Shown piece after piece: positions 14,794-22,476 of a stretch of 31,310 bases of DNA. The notes beneath the pieces were generated by a model, which saw only the letters and a program-made list of their open reading frames with translations, made no database searches and was not told the DNA's origin. The stretch lies in assembly GCA_038240295.1 (NCBI GenBank), contig JBBSDW010000018.1:1-31310 (forward strand). The letters are read 5' to 3'. Origin of the DNA: JABDDM01 sp038240295. GTDB lineage: Bacteria > Bacteroidota > Ignavibacteria > Palsa-1295. The translations under genes and the position numbers were made by a program. Positions within the stretch are counted from its first letter, which is position 1. Each line of letters begins with the position of its first letter.

Positions 14794-16776
14794 ATGCCGC
14801 TGAAGCGTTTTCGTTTGACGTTGTTGCTCGTTCTGCTTGCTCTGTGCGCCGCTGCTCGGCCTGCGCAGGCGCAATGGCAAAAGGTCGCGGCAAATTTGTA
14901 CCAGCCGGTGGGATTTGGCGCCATGTGCTACGCCGATGGCTATCTCTGGCTTGCCTCCATCGATCTTTTTTTATCGACCGACCTCGGATCGACCTGGACC
15001 AAGCGCACATTCCCCGATCAAGGCATTCAAGGGTTGCTGCAAGATCTTCAATTTTTTGATCGGCAGACAGGCGTTGCTGCGTGTGCCAGTGGCACCTTCC
15101 TAACCCACGATGGGGGCATCACGTGGAAAAATATACTTGCAGGAAGTCCAGCGGCTGTCTGTTTTGGTGCTACTTCCTCGATCATCGCAAGCGTAGGTCC
15201 GGATGCTGATAATGTGAGTGTTACCACAGACGGCGGCCTGACCTGGGTCAAGCGATTCGTAGCGAAGTTTCCTCTGGATGTGCATGCTGCCCGCGACGGG
15301 AGTATTCTTGTTTTCGGTGGTGGTGAAGGCGATACTGCAAAAGGACACCTCTTCGCTTCTACCGACTTCGGCGCGACGTGGCAATCGCGCGGAGGTGCGA
15401 TCGATTTCGACAGCTTTACTTTTGCCATCGATAGTTGCGACAACGATCGTGTGTATCTGGCGAACGAAGATGTCGCAATACCTACCGATCAACTATCCCA
15501 AATCTTTTTAACCAACGATGGTGGAAAGAGTTGGTCGACGGCAGACGCGCATACGCTTCAGTATTTCGCCGGCAATCTCGCCATTGGTTACACTGCGCTT
15601 TACGCTCAAACGATCAAGAATGGGATCCTGCGTTCGAGCGATCGGGGTCTAACGTGGACCTCGATCGGTGGTCCATCGAATGACTTTGACACAAGGTTCA
15701 TCGCTGCAGTTACCGACAATGTTGTCATCGCTGGGGACGTAGATGGTAATGTTTGGCGCACGATGAATGGCGGCGGCGATTCGATCTTCGTGCAGCCTGG
15801 CAAGGTGTCGCTTCTGCCGAGCGCACTAACATTCGCCGATTCTCTCCACCCGTGCGATGCGCCACTTGAAAATGTTGTATTGGCGTTGATCGGATGCAAT
15901 GCCCCGTCGATAGATTCGGTGCAGATCGCCGGTAGCGATTCTCTGGCATTCCTGCTTGAGAATCCGTCCCGAAGTGATAGTATCAAACTCCTCTTCGCAC
16001 CGACTCATATAGGGACGAATATCGCCACACTACAAGTAAAACTAAGCGACGGCTCTACGGAGATCGTGCCGTTGACCGGTTATGGAGTCGCACCTCGGTC
16101 AATCACGTTTCATACTCAAGATATCTCCAACGATACGATCGGCGGCTCGATCTATATACCTATCATTGTGGACGATTCAATCTCCCTTGCCGATCTCGGA
16201 TTTCATCTGAGCTATGATACTACCACCCTCCAATATGTCGGGTCGTATCGAGCTGGTTCGGCAATCGATGGGACCGTCGCAAGCGCGGCGGGAAACACCA
16301 GCGTGGCATTTCCGAATCTGCCGGGAGCACTGAAGAACGACACGATCGCGTTTGCGCTCTTTCATATTTTTCCAACGCACGATAGCTGTGTTCTCGTAAC
16401 GATCGATTCCTTCACTGTCACGAAATCCGCCAGAACATGTCTTCAATCGAGCAGTGTTTTGCGCTCGAACGTTTGCGCACCTCTCGGATGCATCGCCACG
16501 CTGCTAAGCAATATGGAACGGCGGCGTTTGGTGCAGTTTGGTGCGCATCCCAATCCAACCAACGGCTCGTTTTCGATCATCTCCTCAGAGACGCTTGGTG
16601 ATTGCCGGCTCAGCATCTGCGATGCGCTTGGGAAAGAGCAGTCAAGCTTTGACCGAACGCTCACTAAAAATGCAGCCATTACACTCGATCTTTCACACCT
16701 TCCGGAAGGCGCTTATGCGGTGATCGTACACTCGGCCGGCCGTCTGGACAACATCCACTTTGTGTTGATCAAGTGA
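14794..16776 (+). CDS. T9SS-exported Asp-box (BNR/sortilin-like) protein with a cohesin-like domain
   Basis: 660 residues from ATG 14794. The signal peptide (RFRLTLLLVLLALCAA) ends at AQA before QWQ. Residues about 27-330 form a beta-propeller with Asp-box motifs S/T-x-D-x-G-x-T/S-W: TDLGSTW, HDGGITW, TDGGLTW, TDFGATW, NDGGKSW and SDRGLTW. Then comes a HYDIN-like Ig module. A cohesin-like domain follows (SITFHTQDI, ADLGFHLSYDTTTLQYVG, ALFHIFP). The end is a T9SS type A sorting domain with HPNPTNGSF, a central DALGKEQ and the closing PEGAYAVIVHSAGR...FVLIK. The protein should be secreted through the outer membrane and attached to the surface. Its ligand is unknown. The stop overlaps the GTG start of the next gene. 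Confidence 0.88.
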   Translation: MPLKRFRLTLLLVLLALCAAARPAQAQWQKVAANLYQPVGFGAMCYADGYLWLASIDLFLSTDLGSTWTKRTFPDQGIQGLLQDLQFFDRQTGVAACASGTFLTHDGGITWKNILAGSPAAVCFGATSSIIASVGPDADNVSVTTDGGLTWVKRFVAKFPLDVHAARDGSILVFGGGEGDTAKGHLFASTDFGATWQSRGGAIDFDSFTFAIDSCDNDRVYLANEDVAIPTDQLSQIFLTNDGGKSWSTADAHTLQYFAGNLAIGYTALYAQTIKNGILRSSDRGLTWTSIGGPSNDFDTRFIAAVTDNVVIAGDVDGNVWRTMNGGGDSIFVQPGKVSLLPSALTFADSLHPCDAPLENVVLALIGCNAPSIDSVQIAGSDSLAFLLENPSRSDSIKLLFAPTHIGTNIATLQVKLSDGSTEIVPLTGYGVAPRSITFHTQDISNDTIGGSIYIPIIVDDSISLADLGFHLSYDTTTLQYVGSYRAGSAIDGTVASAAGNTSVAFPNLPGALKNDTIAFALFHIFPTHDSCVLVTIDSFTVTKSARTCLQSSSVLRSNVCAPLGCIATLLSNMERRRLVQFGAHPNPTNGSFSIISSETLGDCRLSICDALGKEQSSFDRTLTKNAAITLDLSHLPEGAYAVIVHSAGRLDNIHFVLIK

Positions 16777-18005
16777 AGCGCGCCAACTTGTCTTCAGCAT
16801 TTTTTTGCAGTTTCCTCGCCTGCTTGATTCTCGCAATGAGTTTCGAAGCCTCTCACGCCCAGTGGCATCAGGTCTATGACGAGAATTCCGGGGACATCGA
16901 ATCGCTTGCCGCCGATGCGCACTTTATTTATGCGGGCACGGACAGCGGCGTTTTTCGAAGTTCGGATGAGGGAGGGACGTGGCTTCAAGTAAATAATGGA
17001 CTCCTTGAAGACGAAGTTTATTCGTTGGGGATCTCAAAAGCCGGCAATCTCTTCGGAGGCACCGAAGGCCATGGGATTTTCCGAACAACGAATTCCGGCG
17101 ACCAATGGACCGAGCGCGATATCGGCCTGCCCGACTCTTCGACAATTTTTGCAATCGTGGGAGACAAATTCGGAAATCTCTTTGCCGGTTCGGCAACGGA
17201 CGGAGTGTTCTATTCTTCCAACGAAGGCGATAGCTGGAATTATCGCTCGCAAAGCTTAACGAATAAATTTGTGTGGTCGATGATCATCACTCCTTCGAAC
17301 GAGTTAGTCGTTGGATTGTCAGGGCAGATCGTTCGTTCGAGCGATTCGGGAATGCACTGGACGAGACTCGATTCACTCGCTTCCAACAATGAAGTCCTCT
17401 CGCTCGCCTGCGATTCCTTTTCGGTGCTCTATGCCGGAACATTGCGGGGCGACGTGCTTCGATCGGAAGACAGCGGGAAAACCTGGCAAGTCGCTGCAAC
17501 CTCACCAACGCACAAGCCGGTTCGGAATATAGCGATCCGCGATTCAATGATCTATGCTGCAACCTACGGCGACGGCGTGCTGGAATCAAGCGACCGCGGA
17601 CTCCATTTTCGGAGTGCGAACGAAGGTCTTACCGATACGCTGCTCTATCGCATCACCATCTCGCCAAAGGGATACGTTTATCTGGGTACGTTCACCGCAA
17701 AAGTTTTTCGATCGTTGGCCCCACTGGCGGTCGTTACCGCCGAGACTCAAGCCAAGCGGCTCTCGGCATATCCCAATCCTGCGACAAATCAAATTGAGTT
17801 CATAGCTCCCGATCTGGGCGCGGCGAGCATCGAAGATGTGAAGATCTATGATTGTTTGGGGAGGCTGAGAATGACCAAAGTTGGTAGTGGCCCACTTGAC
17901 CTGCATGCCATAGCCAACGGATTTTATTTTGCGCGCATCGAAACACTCGGCGTACATGCGAACATGCCCTCGACAACATCTCTTCGTTTTATCGTTTCGC
18001 ACTAA
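16773..18005 (+). CDS. T9SS-exported Asp-box beta-propeller protein
   Basis: 410 residues from GTG 16773, which overlaps the stop of the preceding gene by 4 bases, so both are probably translated together. The signal peptide ends near SHAQW. Six or so propeller blades carry Asp boxes: SDEGGTW, TNSGDQW, SNEGDSW, SDSGMHW, SEDSGKTW and SDRGLHF, each preceded by a strand such as YAGTDSGVF or FAGSATDGVF. The last 85 residues form a T9SS sorting domain with AYPNPATNQ, IYDCLGRLR and the GFYFARIE strand, ending RFIVSH. The architecture resembles two-component-reporter-like propellers of FCB bacteria, without the inner-membrane parts. A bidirectional terminator follows directly. Confidence 0.88.
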   Translation: MKRANLSSAFFCSFLACLILAMSFEASHAQWHQVYDENSGDIESLAADAHFIYAGTDSGVFRSSDEGGTWLQVNNGLLEDEVYSLGISKAGNLFGGTEGHGIFRTTNSGDQWTERDIGLPDSSTIFAIVGDKFGNLFAGSATDGVFYSSNEGDSWNYRSQSLTNKFVWSMIITPSNELVVGLSGQIVRSSDSGMHWTRLDSLASNNEVLSLACDSFSVLYAGTLRGDVLRSEDSGKTWQVAATSPTHKPVRNIAIRDSMIYAATYGDGVLESSDRGLHFRSANEGLTDTLLYRITISPKGYVYLGTFTAKVFRSLAPLAVVTAETQAKRLSAYPNPATNQIEFIAPDLGAASIEDVKIYDCLGRLRMTKVGSGPLDLHAIANGFYFARIETLGVHANMPSTTSLRFIVSH

Positions 18006-18006
18006 A

Positions 18007-18040
18007 GAAAAAAGCCGGGGTGTGTACCCGGCTTTTGCAA
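18007..18040. terminator. Bidirectional terminator between converging genes
   Basis: AAAAGCCGGG (18010-18019) and CCCGGCTTTT (18027-18036) form a perfect 10-bp stem with a seven-base loop. A and T tracts on both flanks allow it to act on the T9SS gene (+) and on the small gene (-). Confidence 0.85.
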
Positions 18041-18064
18041 AACGAGATCCTGCATCCTCATTAT

Positions 18065-18442
18065 TTATCCACGCACTCGATCGTTGTGCTTCAGCTTGTA
18101 GATCACCTTGCTTTCGTGATTCAGCTGGTGGTCGAGCTTCGCACGCTCGGCGGGCGTTACGTTGCCATCGGCTTTTGCGAGGCGCTTATCGGCGAGGATC
18201 TTGCCTTCACCCTTTTCGAGGCTGACGGTCTCATGCCGTGTGAGTTCGTCCGAGTGAATGCCTTGTAGGATCCTCTGCTGTTGTTCGCGCTCACGTGCGT
18301 TGATCTTTGGTGTGTGAACGGCCGGCGCTACAACGGCGGCGCTCGTCGACGGCGCATTCGTTGCGACCTGATCGGCCATTGCGGTTGTTTGAATTCCAAA
18401 TCCGAGTCCTAATGTGAGTACTGCTAACATGATGCGTTTCAT
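18065..18442 (-). CDS. Small periplasmic protein with Glu/Lys/Arg-rich helical domain
   Basis: 125 residues. The signal peptide (IMLAVLTLGLGFGIQTTAMA) is followed by an Ala/Val/Pro/Thr linker and a charged helical domain with EREQQQRILQGIHSDELTRHE, a LEKGEGKILADKRLAKADGNVTPAERAKLDHQLNHESKVIYKLKH core. A very similar pattern (q.qRI..Gi.sGeLT..E...LE..ea.i...e..a.adG.lT..e...l...ln..S..Iy..KHn) recurs in small exported proteins of many Gram-negatives with no known function; the ADGNVT loop resembles an EF-hand-like metal site, which is only suggestive. GGAGG lies five bases before ATG 18442, an unusually good ribosome site, implying strong expression. Confidence 0.8.
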   Translation of the reverse strand: MKRIMLAVLTLGLGFGIQTTAMADQVATNAPSTSAAVVAPAVHTPKINAREREQQQRILQGIHSDELTRHETVSLEKGEGKILADKRLAKADGNVTPAERAKLDHQLNHESKVIYKLKHNDRVRG

Positions 18443-18447
18443 AATAA

Positions 18448-18452
18448 CCTCC
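18448..18452 (-). promoter_or_regulatory. Consensus Shine-Dalgarno site
   Basis: GGAGG on the minus strand, five bases before the ATG of the small periplasmic protein. It is one of the few perfect sites in the window. Confidence 0.8.
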
Positions 18453-18733
18453 GATAATAGTAAGATGCCAATGCTGATATTTTCTTGTTCCTATGTTTAC
18501 CATTCTTGACCAAGTCTCTCCTTCCTTGTTCCTGCTATTCAGAGTTTGATGTCGTCAAGAAGTTTAAGCGGTACGCGCTTAATCGTTTTTCATCGTGCGT
18601 TCACCTGGAGGATCAACCTGTAACAATTTGGTTGGAGCAAGCTTAATAGAGCATGGCTTAAATAATCGCCGTTTCTTTTTCCTTTGTCAGGTGTCTACCG
18701 AATAGCTTCATTAGTTACTCAGAATTCGATCCG
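18453..18733. other. Intergenic region with a perfect palindrome
   Basis: No coding frame was found. TTAAGCG (18564-18570) and CGCTTAA (18576-18582) are perfect inverted repeats around GTACG, followed by TCGTTTTT. This may be an operator for the small minus-strand gene or a weak plus-strand terminator. The promoters of the flanking divergent genes should lie here; none is clear. Confidence 0.45.
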
Positions 18734-19381
18734 TTGACCTATATCCATTCACCCCATATTTCAATTCAACGCTTATGCACATTGCTACTGTTGCTGCTGC
18801 CGATTTGCGCCGATCGCATTGCCGGTTGCGGCCGACAAGCATGAATGGCATCGCGTGGCTCTCCGATGATGTGGGGGTCATGAGCGTACTCAACACGACC
18901 TATTACGGTACGAACGATGCGGGAAACAATTGGCGCGTTCTTCCCGCAGGCACCGCAGAGTGCTGGCAACCCCTTGCCATTCAAAGTCAGCATTCCATCA
19001 GATTCGCTTTTCGCCGCATGTCTGCTTGCTCCAGAGTCGTCTGGAAATCCATTGATCGCTTTTTTGAATTCAGAATGTGGCGGTAATCTGGTGCGTGACG
19101 AAATGAATGGGGGACTTGCTATGAGTGATTTGTCGATCGTACCCAATCCTGCCCACAGCAATTCGGCGAGAGTTCTGTTCGAATTGGAACATGGGGACAA
19201 TATCCGTGTGAACATTTGTGATGTACTCGGAAGGTCTCGAGTCGCGTCACTCTCTCAAGTCTTTGCAAAGGGAAGCAACAGCTTGACGGTCGAGCTCTCA
19301 CAGTTACCTGCCGGAGTTTATTTTGTGAACGTCGAGGCTTCCGATGACCACCGAACACATCGTTTATTGATCCAAAAATAA
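18734..19381 (+). pseudogene. Degraded T9SS Asp-box protein: signal peptide, one blade and sorting domain in shifted frames
   Basis: Three pieces of one secreted protein lie in order but in two frames. From TTG 18734 one frame gives a signal peptide (QRLCTLLLLLPICA) and stops at about 18843. The next frame, 18841 onward, reads MNGIAWLSDDVGVMSVL, then an Asp box (TNDAGNNW) and WRVLPAG, before turning into nonsense. The first frame then resumes near 18955 with PLPFKVSIPSDSLFAACLL and ends in a complete T9SS sorting domain (VPNPAHSNSARV, ICDVLGRSR, PAGVYFVNVEAS, LLIQK). The pattern is an internally deleted, twice frameshifted relative of the proteins at 14794-18005. The in-frame 154-codon part alone lacks a signal peptide and is unlikely to be secreted. 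Confidence 0.75.
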
Positions 19382-19691
19382 AGAGAAATGAATGCGTCTT
19401 GACTGCGAGCCGCGGTACGTGTCGCATCGAAACGATTGTACTCCACCCAAAAGATATTTCGCTTTTCCAACTCAAATCGTTGCCGCAAGCGGGTTGTGAA
19501 TGTCCGTGAACCGTCGATAGAAACCCGGCGTTAACTTTGATCATTAGCAACAAGTAGCCCGATGTCGAAATTGCAGATTTACGTTGGCAAACAACACGAT
19601 GGTCTTTGCATCAGATGTGGCTTTCGCTTCTATCGTTGATTTTACTCAAGACTCTTCGAAGATGGCTCGGAGTTGGTAGCAATCGTTGGCA
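19382..19691. other. 310-base leader region before the deaminase gene, no coding frame
   Basis: No convincing gene is seen on either strand. TTGATT at 19636-19641 is a weak -35-like match without a good -10 at 17 bases. In the known AvcID system a small RNA antitoxin is encoded just upstream of the deaminase gene, so this region is where such an RNA would lie. I see no strong hairpin plus T tract that would prove one. Confidence 0.3.
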
Positions 19692-21146
19692 ATGATAAAC
19701 TCTCTCGTTTCAGATCGTACAGAACTTGTCCTTGGTTTGGTCGTCCCACTCGGAAGCGATCTGACAGCGCTAAATGGAGAGATCGACGATAGCTTTGCGA
19801 AGGCTGGATATATCGTTAATCGGATAAAGCTTAGCACACTCCTCGAAGAACACGCCCGGCATGGGGTCGATATCGACAGGTCTTCGCATTACACCAGACT
19901 CAAGGCGACCATGGATGCTGGCGACGCCATACGCGCGCGATATTCCCGAGCCGATGCGCTTGCCTTGCATGTCGCTGCACAGATCAATGAGCGACGTGGC
20001 GCTGATCATTGCCTGCCCACGCCCGAGACGGTCCATGTGATCGAATCGCTCAAACGGCCGGAGGAGGTTCGCAGGCTTCGCTCGATCTATGGGCCAGGAT
20101 TTTTTTTACTCGGAGTCTATAGCTCGGAAGATAAACGACGCACTTATCTCGAGCGCAACAAGGGAATGAACTTCGCGGAGATCGGGGAGCTGACCTTGCG
20201 CGACCAAAACGGTCCACAGCGATTCGGTCAGCGAACACACGATACGTTCGAACTTGCCGATGCATTCATCGATCTGGACGAACCGGAAGAAGCGAAGCAT
20301 GGGCTTTGGAGAATCGTCGATCTCCTTTTCGGCGATCCCTTCACCACCCCCACGCTCGATGAGCACGCGATGTTTCTTGCCTATGCATCTTCGTTCAGGT
20401 CGTCGAATTTGTCGAGACAGGTCGGTGCTGCGATTGCTTCTCGCGAGGGTAACATTATCGCGACCGGCACCAACGAAGTGCCAAAAGCCGGTGGGGGTCA
20501 GTATACAACCTCCCTCGATCGCACCATCGAAAATCACAGGGACTTCGAAGAAGGATATGACTCGAATGCGCGCGAGCGTGATAAGATCGTCGATCGCCTC
20601 GCGGCTGTGCTGAGTGGTCGCCTGAAAGCGGACACGGCCCCCGGCGATCTGCGAAAGCTTTTGACTGCTGAATTAGAAGGCCCCATCGCGAATCTTACCG
20701 AGTTTGGAAGGTCTGTACATGCGGAGATGGAAGCGATCCTCTCCTGCGCGCGCACCGGCACGAGCACGATCGGCACCACGCTTTACACGACCACCTTCCC
20801 CTGTAATAACTGCTCGAAGCATATCGTCGATGCGGGCATCGAACGCGTTGTCTATGTCGAACCGTATCCAAAGAGCAAAGCGCTGGAGCTTCATGGTGAC
20901 GCGATCGTGATCGGTTCAAGAAAGGATAAGGACACATCGCACGTGATCTACGAGCCATTCGTAGGAATCGCGGCAAAGCGGTATCTCGATCTCTTCAGCA
21001 TCAAACACGGCAAAGGAGATCCGATTGTTCGCAGGCAACTCAATGGTGACCGTGTTGAATGGGACCTTCGCCGAGCCTCACCGCGATTGAAACTCGCTCC
21101 TGAATCCTATATTGACAAGGAAATAGAGTGCCGTAAATTACTCTGA
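19692..21146 (+). CDS. Deoxycytidylate-type deaminase resembling antiphage dCTP deaminase (AvcD/DCD)
   Basis: 484 residues from ATG 19692; an in-frame TTG lies six bases earlier. The N-terminal domain (about 10-210) opens ELVLGLVVPLGSDLTALNGE, a degenerate P-loop-like G-x4-G segment followed by GYIVNRIKLSTLLEE, as in AvcD-type proteins. The C-terminal domain is a zinc-dependent cytidine/dCMP deaminase: SRQVGAAIAS (241-250), the zinc and catalytic motif HAE (343-345) and PCNNC (370-374). Enzymes with this two-domain build deplete dCTP/dCMP on phage infection and abort phage DNA synthesis. A housekeeping dCMP deaminase would be about 150 residues and lack the N-terminal domain. Defence is inferred from architecture. 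The 3' end overlaps the converging DUF1622 gene by 9 bases. Confidence 0.85.
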   Translation: MINSLVSDRTELVLGLVVPLGSDLTALNGEIDDSFAKAGYIVNRIKLSTLLEEHARHGVDIDRSSHYTRLKATMDAGDAIRARYSRADALALHVAAQINERRGADHCLPTPETVHVIESLKRPEEVRRLRSIYGPGFFLLGVYSSEDKRRTYLERNKGMNFAEIGELTLRDQNGPQRFGQRTHDTFELADAFIDLDEPEEAKHGLWRIVDLLFGDPFTTPTLDEHAMFLAYASSFRSSNLSRQVGAAIASREGNIIATGTNEVPKAGGGQYTTSLDRTIENHRDFEEGYDSNARERDKIVDRLAAVLSGRLKADTAPGDLRKLLTAELEGPIANLTEFGRSVHAEMEAILSCARTGTSTIGTTLYTTTFPCNNCSKHIVDAGIERVVYVEPYPKSKALELHGDAIVIGSRKDKDTSHVIYEPFVGIAAKRYLDLFSIKHGKGDPIVRRQLNGDRVEWDLRRASPRLKLAPESYIDKEIECRKLL

Positions 21147-21518
21147 GTTCGCGAGAGAAGCGCGCCCTCCCGCCTTACTTTCTGATTCTTTCCACGGGAC
21201 TTTTCCTTCGAGCTCAATTTCGAGTGAGAAACTAAGGAATGTTCTGATAAGAACGATAACGCCAAGCGTTAGTACTTTCTCCATCGTAGGCTCGGTAACA
21301 ACGGTGCTTATGATATCGCCGGCCACCAGTATCTCCAGGCCGAGCAAGATTGCCTTGCCAAGCTGTTGCCGCAGCATTTTATACGATCGCGGTTCAATGC
21401 CTTGCGAAGACAAAATGTAGCGAACTAACGCAATAGCTATTCCGACGACAATAGTTAAAACGCCGGTTACCTCTATTCCACGAGCAACAAACCCTATGTA
21501 CGTTTTTATTTCATCCAT
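21138..21518 (-). CDS. DUF1622 membrane protein
   Basis: 126 residues with three membrane helices: GVLTIVVGIAIALVRYIL, KAILLGLEILVAGDIISTVV and VLTLGVIVLIRTFLSFSLEIE. The signature LLGLE..VAGDII.TV...P and the end RTFLSFSLEIELEGKVPW match the DUF1622 family, which is widespread and of unknown function. The ATG at 21518 has no strong ribosome site. It converges on the deaminase gene with a 9-base overlap; nothing else ties the two together. Confidence 0.88.
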   Translation of the reverse strand: MDEIKTYIGFVARGIEVTGVLTIVVGIAIALVRYILSSQGIEPRSYKMLRQQLGKAILLGLEILVAGDIISTVVTEPTMEKVLTLGVIVLIRTFLSFSLEIELEGKVPWKESESKAGGRASLANSE

Positions 21519-21849
21519 TGCAGCGCTTTATTCTCTCACACTGCCTTGTACCGAGGCTTATGATCCGCAGTTTTTAATTGACTTATGGTGCCTACAAGTT
21601 CCTCCATCTTCGATTGCATACGACTGAAGAGACAAATGTGACAACAGGACTTGCCATAGGGTCTTCGCGCTCTTGCTACTATCGAAGCGTCCACCTGTGT
21701 GGCAGTTTTTAGGATTCTTGATGATGGACCAGCTGTCGACTCAGAGCTGAAAGATTGCTCCGCTTCGCTCGCAATAATGGCGAACGGTAGAGGCCTTAAC
21801 CGGAGACCTGGTCTTCCGCGGCGAAGGTATTGCGGGGTTTAAGAAAGCA
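21519..21849. other. Intergenic region, no gene seen
   Basis: About 330 bases without a plausible frame on either strand. A small imperfect palindrome, ATTGC (21753-21757) to GCAAT (21770-21774), and an imperfect GGAGACC/GGTCTTCC hairpin near 21804-21820 are present. These resemble debris of small palindromic elements. Confidence 0.4.
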
Positions 21850-21850
21850 C

Positions 21851-21907
21851 AAAAAAAAATCTTCCAGACCCGGGGAAGGTGAGATGTTTCCCCGAGGTCC
21901 TGGAAGT
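21851..21907 (-). terminator. Strong rho-independent terminator of the small-protein transcript
   Basis: On the minus strand CTTCCAG (21907-21901), GGACC and GGGGAAA pair with TTTCCCC-like, GGT and CTGGAAG arms down to 21861, giving a long hairpin with one mismatch region, followed by ATTTTTTTTT (21860-21851). The nine-T run makes this one of the best terminators in the window. The only minus-strand gene that reads into it is the 71-residue ORF at 22059-22274. Confidence 0.85.
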
Positions 21908-21996
21908 CGAGTGTTGCAGTTGCAGATCGACGAACATTACCACTTCAGAGGTATTCCTCCAGAAGATACTGTCCGACGACACTACAGGATTAAGAA

Positions 21997-22047
21997 TTAA
22001 GCATTTTTAGCCACAAAACTTTTTCCGTTGGAACCGCCCCACTCCAT
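21997..22047 (-). CDS. Possible 16-residue peptide within the same transcript
   Basis: ATG 22047 to TAA 21997 encodes MEWGGSNGKSFVAKNA, 11 bases after the stop of the 71-residue gene and before the terminator. No Shine-Dalgarno sequence precedes it, though translational coupling is possible. At this length chance is a real alternative; it is listed because it shares a short terminated transcript with another small gene. Confidence 0.2.
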   Translation of the reverse strand: MEWGGSNGKSFVAKNA

Positions 22048-22058
22048 CGCGGGCCAGC

Positions 22059-22274
22059 TTATCTGATGCCCTCGTCGTAGTCGATGTGCACGATCCCTTG
22101 CGCCTGGTCGTAAAAATCGTGGCTGACCTGCTGCATGAGCGTGCTGTCGCTCTCCACCTGCTGGATCTGCTGCTGGTTGCTACTGGCCAATCCGTCGATC
22201 TGCGCGGCTGTCGGCACCGGTCCGGTACCAGAAATCACCTGCAAGTAAAGTAGAATCTCGATAATTTGTAACAT
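22059..22274 (-). CDS. 71-residue small protein of unknown function
   Basis: ATG 22274 is preceded by AAGGAG (22287-22282) with a 7-base spacer, a near-ideal ribosome site that supports a real gene despite its size. The N-terminus is hydrophobic (MLQIIEILLYLQVI, about 14 residues, short for a signal peptide). The middle is Gln/Ser-rich (SSNQQQIQQVESDSTLMQQ), and the C-terminus is acidic (IDYDEGIR). No family was recognised. The transcript is short: it starts in the divergent promoter region near 22300 and ends at the hairpin at 21851, leaving about 150 bases of 3' sequence. It is divergent from the 509-residue helical-repeat gene. A peptide signal, a small membrane-associated regulator or a toxin-like peptide are all possible. 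Confidence 0.65.
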   Translation of the reverse strand: MLQIIEILLYLQVISGTGPVPTAAQIDGLASSNQQQIQQVESDSTLMQQVSHDFYDQAQGIVHIDYDEGIR

Positions 22275-22281
22275 CACTTTT

Positions 22282-22287
22282 CTCCTT
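22282..22287 (-). promoter_or_regulatory. Strong Shine-Dalgarno site deciding the start of the small gene
   Basis: AAGGAG on the minus strand, 7 bases before ATG 22274. It favours this ATG over the GTG one codon upstream. Confidence 0.8.
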
Positions 22288-22320
22288 GTTGGGCTAAATA
22301 GAGGCTATTGTCAACTCTCG

Positions 22321-22342
22321 CATGCAAAACTGCTACATGCAA
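22321..22342. promoter_or_regulatory. Paired direct repeat between divergent genes, candidate operator
   Basis: CATGCAA occurs at 22321-22327 and again at 22336-22342, 15 bp apart start to start. GCATGC (22320-22325) makes the first copy partly palindromic. The pair lies between the small minus-strand gene and the plus-strand helical-repeat gene, where a shared regulator would bind. A TTGACA (minus strand, 22314-22309) lies next to it. Confidence 0.4.
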
Positions 22343-22421
22343 GCGCGAATTCCATCGGCTTATTCCATGTTTCTCTTACCAAAGGCATCGGCCATTTTCC
22401 TAACTTTCCGCATCTCTCCGC

Positions 22422-22450
22422 TTGACTTTCGCGTTCAAATTTCGTAGATT
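22422..22450 (+). promoter_or_regulatory. Sigma-70-like promoter of the helical-repeat gene
   Basis: TTGACT (22422-22427) and TAGATT (22445-22450) are separated by exactly 17 bases. Transcription would begin near 22457, about 20 bases before ATG 22477. The -10 also matches six of eight positions of TAnnTTTG. Confidence 0.6.
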
Positions 22451-22476
22451 GCAGGCCAAATTCAGCAAACCAGACG

